64,000 bases of DNA. Origin: Variovorax saccharolyticus. GTDB taxonomy: Bacteria; Pseudomonadota; Gammaproteobacteria; Burkholderiales; Burkholderiaceae_C. Location of the stretch: contig NZ_JASZYT010000003.1 in assembly GCF_030316765.1 (NCBI RefSeq), positions 1 to 64,000 on the forward strand. The letters are read 5' to 3'. Below, in pieces: positions 42,298 to 50,586 of the stretch (position 1 is its first letter; every line of letters starts with the position of its first letter). The notes below the pieces were generated by a model. It saw only the letters and a program-made list of their open reading frames with translations. It had not been told where the DNA came from and searched no databases. The translations under genes and the position numbers were made by a program.

Positions 42298-45200
42298 GGT
42301 GCCACTCCCGGGCTGGTCTCGCGTGGCCGCCAGCCGCGCGCCACCATCGCCTCGCGCGTCTGCGCGATCGCGGTTTCGCGGGCCTGGCGGTGCGCCTGCG
42401 CCCAGGCCTGCCACTGGCCCGACAGGTCGGCAATGCCGGTGCGCGTGTCCTCGGCCTGGTGGTCGAGCTGGCCGCCGGTGGCCGCCGCCTGGCCCTCGCG
42501 GCGCCGCGAGTCGGCCGCGCGCGCGTCGTTGCGCGAGGCCAGCGCCGCGCCGCCGGACTGCGCCACGCCGAGCTGGCCCTGGGCCGCGGAGTTGCCTGCG
42601 GCGGTGCTTTCGAGGCGGCCGGCATTGGCTTCGATGCCGCTCTCGCGCGCCGGCGTGGCGGCCTGCTGCTCGGCGACGGCGCCATCGACGCCGTGCAGCG
42701 CCTCCAGGAAGCGCTGGCCGTCGGCGTTCATGCGCAGGATGCCGCGCTTGGCGCCGACCAGCACCTGCGGGTCGTCGGGCAGCAGGTGGGCCAGCGAGGT
42801 GAAGGTCGTGAAACCCTCCAGCGGCCCGGTGATCATGGCCAGCCCGGCGGCGCGGTTGCCGTAGTCCGTCAGGGTGCTGCCCACGTTGCCCTCCTCGGTC
42901 TGCTGCTGCTGGTTGGCGGCGCTGCGCTGCGCGGTCGCCTGCTGGTGCGCCTGGGCCGCGGTCATGGCCTCGCCGGTGCGCGTGTTGAGGTCGGCCAGCG
43001 GCACGCTGTTCGCCTCGTGATGGCCGGCGTCGGCCGCCATCGCATTCTGCAGCGCCTCGGCCTGGGCCCGCGCCGCCAGGATCGCCAGCAGCCGGTTCTG
43101 CATGTCGACCAGTTCCTGCCGCGAGCCCGTGCCGGGCGGCGGCGGATAGGCCGGGTTGACCGGCTCGACGATCGGCTCGGCGCCACGGGCGACGCCGGCG
43201 TTGAAGTCCTCGGCGCGGCGCGCGACGCCGGCGCCGACCCGGGCTCCCAGCATGGCGCCGCCGGGGCCGCCGATCAGGGCCCCGGCCACGCTGCCGATGG
43301 TGCCGGCGCGGGCCACCCGGGCTTCGGGTGTGCTGCCGGCACGCGGCACCGGCGCGGCGGGCCTGGCGGGCGCCACGACGGGTGCGACCGGCTCGGCGGG
43401 TGCAATCCGTCCGGCGGGCGCGACCGGTTCGGCGGGCACGACGCGTCCAGCGGACGTGACCGGCGCGGCCCGCGGGATCGCCTCGGCCGGCACGGTGCTG
43501 CGCACGGTCGCAGGGGGGAGTTGGGACTGGGACTGGGACTGGGACTGGGACTGGGACTGGGACTGGGACTGGGACTGGGACTGGGACTGGGACTGGGGCT
43601 GGGTTTGCGGTTGCGCGATCGGCCGCGCCGGTTCCCCGAAGGCGAGGGACATCTGGTTCGGGTCGGGCACCGGACGCGAAAAATCGAGCGACAGCTGACC
43701 CGATGGCTCGGCCCGCGGCGCGCGTGGCGGAACTTCCACGGTTCGGCCCTGCGCATGAAGATCGGGCGCCAGCACTTCGGGCGCAAGCAGCATCTGCACC
43801 GGGCCGCGGCTCGGCTCGACCACGCGGCCCGACCAGGGCTGCGTCGGGCGCTGCTGCAAGTCGGTGGCGGGCACGCCTTCCATCACATAGCGCGCCTGCT
43901 CGCCGGCGGCCACCGTGAGCTGCACGTCGTCCAGCGGCGGCAGGCCGGCGCGGGCGCGCGACTCGGCGATCTGCGCGCGCATCTCGGGGATCAGGTAGCG
44001 GTCGGCGAAGCGGTGCTCCGTGCCGTAGCGCCGCTCGAACGGCGCCTCCGGCGGCCCGAAGGGCAGCTCTTGCTGCGCCCCCCGACCGCGGCGCGGCTCG
44101 CCGACCCGGCCGGCACCGGTATCGTCGATGAAGTAGTCGGTGCCGCGCTGTGCCGGATTCGCGAACTCCGAGGCCGGAACGCCTTCGGTGCCGAGCAGCA
44201 GCGAGGCCTCGCCCGCGCGCCGCGACTGCAGCGGACTTCGGTTGGCGTTGATCGCCTCCGCCGATGCCGGCAGCGTGCCGGTGGCGTTGACCGTGGCGTC
44301 GCGCACCTTCGTCCAGTGCTGGTCCTGCAGACCGGCGGCCGGGTCCCAGCCGGCCGGACGCTCCTCGCGGATGCCGGCATAGGCTTCGTCCAGCACCGCC
44401 GCGCGGCTGCTCGCCGCGTCGCGGGGCACGTCCTGCATCGGCGTCATCACGTCAGCGGCCAGGCGATCGCCGAAGGGCGAAGCGGCCAACTCGGCGGCCG
44501 TCTGGTTGAGGCTCGCGAAGCTGGCCGGATCGGCCGCAGGCCCCACCGGGCCAGGTGCGTCCAAGAGGCCAGGCATCGTGGGCGCATGCGGATCGACGAC
44601 TTCGGGCACGCGCACCGTCGGAGCCAGCGGATCGATGACTTCGGGCACCGGCACCGTCGGCGCCAGGGGATCGATCGGCGGCGGGCGCTCAGTGGGGGCG
44701 TAGGGACTGGGCTCGGCCGGGTTCCAGTCGGGCAGATCGACGCCGTAGTCCGGCGGCGGCTCGATGTTGGGCATCCGCGGCGGGCCCGGGATCTCCGGCG
44801 TCCCGCCGTCCTCGGGCAAGGAGGTCGGCGCGTGCGGGTCGACCACCTCGGGTGACGGCACCGTAGAGGCACGGGGATCGACGGCCTCGGGCGCGAGCAT
44901 CGTCGCGGCATGCGGATCGACGGCTTCGGGCGCGAGCATCGTCGATGCATGCGGATCCACCACCTCGGGCACCGGCATCGTCGGCGCCAGGGGATCGATC
45001 GGCGGCGGGCGCTGCGTCGGCGCATAGGGACTGGGCTCGGCCGGGTTCCAGCCGGGCAGCTCGACGCCGTAGTCGGGCAGCGGTTCGATGTTGGGCAGGC
45101 GCGGCGGGCCCGGAATCTCCGGCATGCCGCCGCCTTCGGGCAAGGCCGTGGGCGCGCGGGGGTCGACGACTTCGGGGGCTGGCATCGTCGGCGCATGCGG

Positions 45201-47093
45201 GTCGACCGGCTCTGGCGCGGGCATCGTCGACGCGTGCGGGTCCACCGGCTCTGGCGCGGGCATCGTCGACGCGTGCGGGTCCACCGGCTCTGGCGCCGGC
45301 ATCGTCGGACCGTGCGGGTCCACCACTTCGGGGGCCGGCATCGTGGCCGCATGCGGATCGACGACTTCGGGCGCGGCCACGGTGGAGCCCGGCAGCTCGG
45401 CCACCGGCCCGGCGCTGTCGGCGATGGGGCGCGGAGACGCGGGCTCGGGCGGCAGGATCGCGGGCCGGTCCCCGGCCGGCAGGCCGGCTTCGACCGGCGG
45501 CGGATCGGCCGTGATTGTCGGTCCGTCGCCAGCGGCCACGCGCGGCGGCTCGGCATCGGGCACGCGCGGCGGCGGCTCGTGGCCCAGGCCCATGCGGCGG
45601 CCGGCGGCGCCGGTGAGGCCGGCACCCGCCAGCCCGCCCGCCATGCCGCCGACGAAGCCGGCACTGGCGCCCGCGGCCTCGCCGATGCGCCCGCCCTGGG
45701 CCTCGACATCGGTCGGGTCGGCCTGGCTGGTGAAAGTGTGGAGCGCACGGAACAAGGTCACCAGCCGCTGCAGCACCAGCGCGTTGATGCCGTCGAGGAT
45801 CATGGTGGCGATGCCGATCGCACCCGCGATGGTCGACAGCGTGGCCGCCAGCGGCGTGGCGACGCCGACGGTCAGCACCGTGATGATCCACATCGCGATC
45901 GAGATCGCGCCGATCACGCCGGCGATCACGTTGAGCACCGCGGTCGCGATGCCGATGATCTCGGACACCGCGGCGATGCTGTTGGCCAGCTGCTCGTAGA
46001 TCGAGCCGCCCTCGCCGAAGCGGCCGATGGTCTCGCCCGTGCGGCCCCAGTCGCGGGTCGCGAGGTCGTAGGCCGAGAAGACGCCGCCGATCACCGCGCC
46101 GATCGCCGGCAGCGGAAAGCTGCGCGCCAGCGCCGGACCCGCCAGCCGCGCCACCAGCCGGCCGACGCCCAGCTCCACGGCCTGGGTGCCGGCCCCCATC
46201 GCGGCGCCCATCAGCGCGCCGTGGCCGAAGGCGCCCAGCGCGCCGGCGCCGGCCGCGGCGACGATGAAATCGGCGCGGGTCGTGCTGCCGGCAGCACCGA
46301 CACGCGCGGCGGCGCTGCCCCAGCGCTGGTGCTCGGCGAGCTCGGTGTCGATCATCGCGATGTCGCCGGTCGCCAGCGCCGCCATCGCGTCGGCGCCGGC
46401 GGGCGACTCGCCGCCCGCCGCCACGCCATCGGCGGCCGGCCCCCCGCTGCCCCGGCCCGCGGCACCGGACCCGCCGCCGCCCGCGCCCTCGCCGCCGGAC
46501 CCTGCACCGGCCCCGCCCGCTTCGCCGCCTTCGCCGCCTTCGCCCGTTGCCCCGGCCTCGCCGCTGCCGCCGTCGGCGGCGCCCTCCGCCGGCGTCGCTT
46601 CGCCGGCGGGCGCGGCTTCATCGGCGGCGCCGTCTTCATCGCCCGCGCCGCCGCCATCGACCGAGCGCGTTCGCGCTCGTGACGGATCGGCGTCGGCGTC
46701 GCGCGTTGCGGCGCCGGCCTCTTCCGCCGCCTCTTCCGCCGCAGCGTCCTCCACCGCCGGCTCCGGCGCGAAGGACGCGATGGCCTCGGTATCACCGGGC
46801 AACGCGATGGCGCTTTCCCTCCGCGCGGCGATCGATTGGCGCAGCGGCACGCTGTCGTCGACCACGCTGGCCAACGGCCCCTCGGCCGTCATCAGGTCGT
46901 GCGCCGTGCCGACCGCGGTGTCGAGCGCCGACCCGGCACCCAGGTACCTCGGCATGCCGGCCGGCTCGGGCTCCGGAACGGCCGTCCCGGGCCCGGACTC
47001 GCCCAGCGGCTCGCGCGTGGCGGCAGGCTCCGTGCGCGACTCCCGGCGCGGCGGTGCCCGCACGCGCGGAGACAGCGCCAGCGCCGCGCCCAT
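42294..47093 (-). CDS. Giant 1599-aa modular low-complexity/hydrophobic eCIS-linked protein
   Basis: This is an unrecognised protein with clear modules. Residues 1-130 are ordinary. Residues about 130-250 are acidic Gly/Ala-rich. Residues about 300-440 are strongly hydrophobic with Gly/Ala zippers (IIGIATAVLNVIAGVIGAIS and following), like a membrane-inserting or toxin-translocation segment. About 570-840 hold twelve 13-aa 'PE.VDPHA.T' repeats interrupted by two near-identical 56-aa spacers. About 860-1130 is globular (YFIDDTGAGRVGEP, RYGTEHRFADRYLIPEMRAQ). A (QS)12 tract lies near 1167-1190. The last 250 residues are Gln/Ala-rich helices. TGATG couples it to the AAA+ gene, and GTGA couples it to the TPR-like gene. 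It is a candidate effector or internal scaffold of the injection system. Confidence 0.72.
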   Translation of the reverse strand: MGAALALSPRVRAPPRRESRTEPAATREPLGESGPGTAVPEPEPAGMPRYLGAGSALDTAVGTAHDLMTAEGPLASVVDDSVPLRQSIAARRESAIALPGDTEAIASFAPEPAVEDAAAEEAAEEAGAATRDADADPSRARTRSVDGGGAGDEDGAADEAAPAGEATPAEGAADGGSGEAGATGEGGEGGEAGGAGAGSGGEGAGGGGSGAAGRGSGGPAADGVAAGGESPAGADAMAALATGDIAMIDTELAEHQRWGSAAARVGAAGSTTRADFIVAAAGAGALGAFGHGALMGAAMGAGTQAVELGVGRLVARLAGPALARSFPLPAIGAVIGGVFSAYDLATRDWGRTGETIGRFGEGGSIYEQLANSIAAVSEIIGIATAVLNVIAGVIGAISIAMWIITVLTVGVATPLAATLSTIAGAIGIATMILDGINALVLQRLVTLFRALHTFTSQADPTDVEAQGGRIGEAAGASAGFVGGMAGGLAGAGLTGAAGRRMGLGHEPPPRVPDAEPPRVAAGDGPTITADPPPVEAGLPAGDRPAILPPEPASPRPIADSAGPVAELPGSTVAAPEVVDPHAATMPAPEVVDPHGPTMPAPEPVDPHASTMPAPEPVDPHASTMPAPEPVDPHAPTMPAPEVVDPRAPTALPEGGGMPEIPGPPRLPNIEPLPDYGVELPGWNPAEPSPYAPTQRPPPIDPLAPTMPVPEVVDPHASTMLAPEAVDPHAATMLAPEAVDPRASTVPSPEVVDPHAPTSLPEDGGTPEIPGPPRMPNIEPPPDYGVDLPDWNPAEPSPYAPTERPPPIDPLAPTVPVPEVIDPLAPTVRVPEVVDPHAPTMPGLLDAPGPVGPAADPASFASLNQTAAELAASPFGDRLAADVMTPMQDVPRDAASSRAAVLDEAYAGIREERPAGWDPAAGLQDQHWTKVRDATVNATGTLPASAEAINANRSPLQSRRAGEASLLLGTEGVPASEFANPAQRGTDYFIDDTGAGRVGEPRRGRGAQQELPFGPPEAPFERRYGTEHRFADRYLIPEMRAQIAESRARAGLPPLDDVQLTVAAGEQARYVMEGVPATDLQQRPTQPWSGRVVEPSRGPVQMLLAPEVLAPDLHAQGRTVEVPPRAPRAEPSGQLSLDFSRPVPDPNQMSLAFGEPARPIAQPQTQPQSQSQSQSQSQSQSQSQSQSQSQSQLPPATVRSTVPAEAIPRAAPVTSAGRVVPAEPVAPAGRIAPAEPVAPVVAPARPAAPVPRAGSTPEARVARAGTIGSVAGALIGGPGGAMLGARVGAGVARRAEDFNAGVARGAEPIVEPVNPAYPPPPGTGSRQELVDMQNRLLAILAARAQAEALQNAMAADAGHHEANSVPLADLNTRTGEAMTAAQAHQQATAQRSAANQQQQTEEGNVGSTLTDYGNRAAGLAMITGPLEGFTTFTSLAHLLPDDPQVLVGAKRGILRMNADGQRFLEALHGVDGAVAEQQAATPARESGIEANAGRLESTAAGNSAAQGQLGVAQSGGAALASRNDARAADSRRREGQAAATGGQLDHQAEDTRTGIADLSGQWQAWAQAHRQARETAIAQTREAMVARGWRPRETSPGVAP
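43523..43594 (-). repeat. Perfect hexanucleotide tandem repeat, 12 copies, encoding (Gln-Ser)n
   Basis: Twelve uninterrupted GGGACT units (plus strand) encode alternating Gln and Ser in the giant protein and are flanked by degenerate Gln-Pro-Gln codons. Because the unit is six bases, copy-number slippage changes linker length without shifting the frame. The perfection of the array, without synonymous drift, indicates recent expansion. Confidence 0.95.
44570..45384 (-). repeat. 39-bp (13-aa) tandem repeats with duplicated spacers
   Basis: Twelve 13-residue units of consensus (M/V)P.PE.VDPHA.T occur in blocks of six, four and two. Each block is separated by a Pro-rich spacer (MPEIPGPPRLPNIEP, then DYGVELPGWNPAEPSPYAPT) present twice with few changes. 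Two adjacent 39-bp units around 45222-45300 are identical at DNA level. Each unit ends in Thr after a Pro/His turn. Confidence 0.9.
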
Positions 47094-49048
47094 CACGCCT
47101 CCGGCAGGCCCGGCCCCAGGCCCGCCGGCATCTGCCGGCCGAGCTTGCGGCATTCGGCTGCGACCGCATGCAGCGCGTCCGCATAGCCGATCGGCCGCGC
47201 TTCATGGCGCGCGCGCGCCGACGCGCTCAGCACGATGTTGCGGATATGGCCGCCGGCCAGGTCGCAGCCCACCGCCAGGCGGTTCAGGTCGCCGCTCGAC
47301 AGCGCATGCGCATCGCCGAGATGGCCGACCCACAGCGCGCGGCGCTCCTCGGGTGTCGGCTGCGGAAAATCGAGGATCGCGTCGAGCCGCCGCGTGAAGG
47401 CGCTGTCGAAGCGCGTGCGGCTGTTGCTGGTCAGCACCACGATGCCCTCGAAAGACTCGATGCGCTGCAGCAGGTAGTTGGTCTGCGCATTGGCGAAGCG
47501 GTCGTTCGACTCCTTGACCTCGGTTCGCTTGCCGAACAGCGAATCGGCCTCGTCGAACAGCAGCAGCACCTCGGCATGCTCCGCGCGCGCAAACAGCTGG
47601 GCCAGGTTCTTCTCGGTCTCGCCGATGTACTTGCTGGTGACCGAGGCGACGTCGACCCGGTACAGCGGCAGCCCGAGCTGCGTCGCCAGCCAGCCCGCGG
47701 CCAGCGTCTTGCCGGTGCCCGAAGGCCCGACGAAGAGCGCGCGCACGCCCGGCTTGTAGCGCGTGCGGGCCGAAGCGCCCAGGCCCTCGGCCAGGCACTC
47801 CCGCAGCTCGCATCGGCGGCGCAGCGATTGCAGGCCATCGCGCAGGCCCGGAGGGATCACCAGCACCTCCTCGGCGATCTCCTCCGGCATCAGCTCGGCC
47901 AGGGTGCCGAGCTCGGCCGCCACGCCGCTGCGCGCGGCCGTGCCCACATGGCCGCGGTGCAGCGCGGCCGCGCCCTCGAGCCCGGCCTGGTAGCGCGCCG
48001 CGCGGCCCAGCTGCTGGATGCGCGCGGCGTCGTAGCGGTACTGCATGCCGACGCGCCGGGCGGTCTCGGGGTCCGCCAGGTGCCGCTGCCAGAGCCCGGT
48101 GCGCTCGGCCGCGTCGGGCAGCGGCACGCGCCAGCTGTCGACCGTGTCGCCGTCGCGCTCGAAACTGCCGTCGGGCCCGCAGGCCACGAGCAGCGGGCCG
48201 CGGTAGCCGGGCAGGCGCGGCAGCTTGCGCGACTCGCCGGGCGCGAGCTCGAGGCACAGCACCGGCAGCGCGCCCGAAAGCGCCAGCCACAAGCCGGCGC
48301 CCTTGGGCGGCTCCTGCTCGAAGAAGGCGGCGCGCAGGCCCAGCGCCTCGGCCACCAGTCCGGCCGCGCTGCGGGCCTCGCGCGGATGGCCGCTGCGGAT
48401 CGCCAGCGCGCCGCCGCCGGCCTTCAGCGCCTGCGCCTGGTGGGCGGCGGCGCCGACCAGCGATGGCACCGCGGCCGCCGGATCACCGTGCCGCAGTTCG
48501 ACGCCGGGCCACAGCGAGCGTCCTTCGCGCAGCGCCAGCACCAGCGGCAGCGGCACCTGCAGGGACTGCTCGGGCAGCGGGCGGCGGCTGCTCTCGATGT
48601 CGGAATCGAGCTGCAGCAGACCGTGTTCGCGGGCCGCGCCTTCGAGCAGCGTCAGCACCGAGCCGCCGAGCCCGAGGGCCTCGGCCGCGGCCAGCACCAG
48701 CCCGACCGTGGGCCGCGAACCGCCGACCGGCGCCTGCAGCCAGGCCAGCACGCGGCCGGCCATCGCATCGGTCTCGACCGCCGCCGCCAGTGCCACCGCG
48801 ATCAGCTCCACCGGCTGCAGCGGCAAGGTGGCGGCCAGCGTGTGCAGGAGTTGGTCTTCGGCCGGCGGCACCGCGAGCCAGGCTTGCAGCGCAGCCCGCG
48901 GCCCATCCTCGAAGGCCGTGCAGCGGCTCGCCAGCCAGCGGGCTTCGGCATCGGATTGCGGCCCCGCCAGCGGCTCCAGGCCCTGCAGCGCCGACAAGGC
49001 CAGCGCATGGAGCGCGGGCGCCGGCAGCGTGCGCGTGGGCGCGTTCAT
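47093..49048 (-). CDS. AAA+ ATPase of the eCIS cluster
   Basis: This 651-aa protein has an N-terminal half of about 400 residues that is divergent. It is followed by one AAA+ module: Walker A GPSGTGKT near residue 440, pore-loop-like VTSKYIGETEKNL, Walker B LLLFDEADSLFG near 495, sensor-1 LTSNSRTRFDSAF and sensor-2 GGHIRNIVLSA. An AAA+ ATPase of this type is a conserved component of extracellular contractile injection systems. It probably remodels, loads or recycles particle components in the producer cytoplasm. Its start overlaps the upstream gene as ATGA and its stop overlaps the giant gene as TGATG. Confidence 0.88.
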   Translation of the reverse strand: MNAPTRTLPAPALHALALSALQGLEPLAGPQSDAEARWLASRCTAFEDGPRAALQAWLAVPPAEDQLLHTLAATLPLQPVELIAVALAAAVETDAMAGRVLAWLQAPVGGSRPTVGLVLAAAEALGLGGSVLTLLEGAAREHGLLQLDSDIESSRRPLPEQSLQVPLPLVLALREGRSLWPGVELRHGDPAAAVPSLVGAAAHQAQALKAGGGALAIRSGHPREARSAAGLVAEALGLRAAFFEQEPPKGAGLWLALSGALPVLCLELAPGESRKLPRLPGYRGPLLVACGPDGSFERDGDTVDSWRVPLPDAAERTGLWQRHLADPETARRVGMQYRYDAARIQQLGRAARYQAGLEGAAALHRGHVGTAARSGVAAELGTLAELMPEEIAEEVLVIPPGLRDGLQSLRRRCELRECLAEGLGASARTRYKPGVRALFVGPSGTGKTLAAGWLATQLGLPLYRVDVASVTSKYIGETEKNLAQLFARAEHAEVLLLFDEADSLFGKRTEVKESNDRFANAQTNYLLQRIESFEGIVVLTSNSRTRFDSAFTRRLDAILDFPQPTPEERRALWVGHLGDAHALSSGDLNRLAVGCDLAGGHIRNIVLSASARARHEARPIGYADALHAVAAECRKLGRQMPAGLGPGLPEA

Positions 49049-50574
49049 GGCGGCTGCTCCTCGTAGTGGAAGCAGACCACGCGGCCGAACCACGGCAGCC
49101 AGCCCGGATCGATGTCGAGCCCGAGCCGGCGCACGCGCAGGTCGACCGCGGTCAGCGCGAAATGCATGTCGAGATGGGTCGGCGTCAGGCCCAGCCGACC
49201 GGGCCGGCGCACCAGGCTCGCCAGGCCGATGCGGGCTTCGCGGCGCAGCCAGCGGCGCACCGTGGTCAGCCAGTGCCCGACCTGTTCGTCGGCGCGCCGG
49301 CCATCGGCGAGCAGCGGCGTCGCGGGCATCGCGATCGCCCAGGCCGGATCGTCCCGCGGCGCCCGCAGGCGGACCAGCGCGGCGGCCAGCACCGCCCGCG
49401 CCCAGTCGGCCGGATCGCCCGCGCCGGGCTCGGCTTCGACCCAGCGCGGCAGCCCGAGGTGGGCCAGCACCGGCAGCAGGAACGGCAGGCCGGCGAAGGC
49501 GGTGGAGAGCGGGCCGCTGCCGCTGTCGGCGAGCTCGCCGCCCTCGGTGGCTGCGCCGAGCGCGGCGACCGACGAATCGATTCGAGCCTCGCGCGAGGCC
49601 GATGCGGCGCCGACCGCAGGCGCATCGCGGGCCATCGACGACGCGACCACCGGCCGCGGTGTCGACACCGGCCCTGTTTCCGGCGCAGCCTCCTGCCGCG
49701 GCGTGCGAGGCGCGAGCGCTTCGCGCGCCGGACGGACTGGCGGCCCGGCCTCCGGCACCGCGCGATCTTCGACGCCATCGCGCCGATCCGCCTGGGCCGC
49801 ATTCGCGCGCGGCGACGCTCGCCGCGCCCTCGGCAGCGCCATGCCGGTGTCCGCATCGGACCCAGCCCCCGCCTGCAGCAGGCCTTGCAACCAGGGCGGC
49901 ATCGAGGCTATCCGGCGCCGATCGGAATGAGTGCCGCCACTCGCCGCCGAAGACCGTGCGGCCGAGGCGTCGGCCGCGTTCGCCCTGCCCTGCCCCACGA
50001 CCGGCAGCGGCAAGCCCGCCTCGCGCAGCAGCGCCTCGCCGAAGCGCTCCGGAATCAGCGCCGCCAGCCGCTGCGCGCCACCCGCGCGCACCACGTGCAC
50101 GGCCCACGCCGGCAAGGCCACGCGCGCCTCGGCCGATTGCGCCAGCGTGCGCGCGATGGCGCGCAGGTTGTCGCCGGCGGCGATGCCGGCACGGAACTCG
50201 GGCACCGCCAGCGGCCAGTACCAGGCGCTCGCGGGCTCGCCGCGCAGCAGCCGGCCCGCCAGCGCCACGCGCGCATGCCAGGCACTCGCGAACACGATGC
50301 GCTCGGCCCCGCTCCGGTCGTCGGTCGCGCCCTCTGTCCAGCGGGCGCCGCCATCGGCGAAGCGGGCCTCGATCAAGCGCGCGATCGCCTGCGACGAGGC
50401 CTGCCGCGGCAAGCGTCCCAACGCCAGCCGCCGCACCAGCAACAGCCGGCTGCCGGCATCGGGCAGGCTGGCGCAGCGCAGCGCGTCCTCGAGCCGCGGC
50501 ACGGCGGCGCGCGCCGCCTCCTCGCTGCCGGCCACGAGCCGCAGGCGCCGGGCGTGACGTTGCGCAAGGCTCAT
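49045..50574 (-). CDS. eCIS-type conserved protein of unknown function (509 aa)
   Basis: I do not recognise a characterised function. The N-terminal 200 residues are helical and Arg/Ala-rich. A low-complexity linker spans about 215-330. The C-terminal part contains TAFAGLPFLLPVLAHLGLPR and ends with THLDMHFALTAVDLRVRRLG and PGWLPWFGRVVCFHYEE. A hydrophobic 'GLPFLLPVL' block recalls the CIS tape-measure family, and the end recalls proteins commonly next to the eCIS ATPase; both are impressions without alignment. It overlaps the ATPase gene (ATGA) and begins 12 bp after the 1683-aa gene. Confidence 0.62.
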   Translation of the reverse strand: MSLAQRHARRLRLVAGSEEAARAAVPRLEDALRCASLPDAGSRLLLVRRLALGRLPRQASSQAIARLIEARFADGGARWTEGATDDRSGAERIVFASAWHARVALAGRLLRGEPASAWYWPLAVPEFRAGIAAGDNLRAIARTLAQSAEARVALPAWAVHVVRAGGAQRLAALIPERFGEALLREAGLPLPVVGQGRANAADASAARSSAASGGTHSDRRRIASMPPWLQGLLQAGAGSDADTGMALPRARRASPRANAAQADRRDGVEDRAVPEAGPPVRPAREALAPRTPRQEAAPETGPVSTPRPVVASSMARDAPAVGAASASREARIDSSVAALGAATEGGELADSGSGPLSTAFAGLPFLLPVLAHLGLPRWVEAEPGAGDPADWARAVLAAALVRLRAPRDDPAWAIAMPATPLLADGRRADEQVGHWLTTVRRWLRREARIGLASLVRRPGRLGLTPTHLDMHFALTAVDLRVRRLGLDIDPGWLPWFGRVVCFHYEEQPP

Positions 50575-50586
50575 GGCGAAGCTCGA

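Noticed and set aside
39595..42864. Plus-strand frame of about 1090 codons opposite the DUF4157 genes
   Set aside because: Both DUF4157 domains are unmistakable on the minus strand, so this is a shadow frame.
43523..43594. Array considered as a CRISPR-like repeat
   Set aside because: Units are contiguous hexamers without spacers inside a coding region, with no cas genes nearby.
43640..43720. QLSLDF and QMSLAF as paired DNA-clamp-binding motifs in the giant protein
   Set aside because: The motif resembles clamp-binding peptides, but it lies in a low-complexity Gln/Ser/Pro region where such strings arise by composition, and no replication link exists in the cluster.
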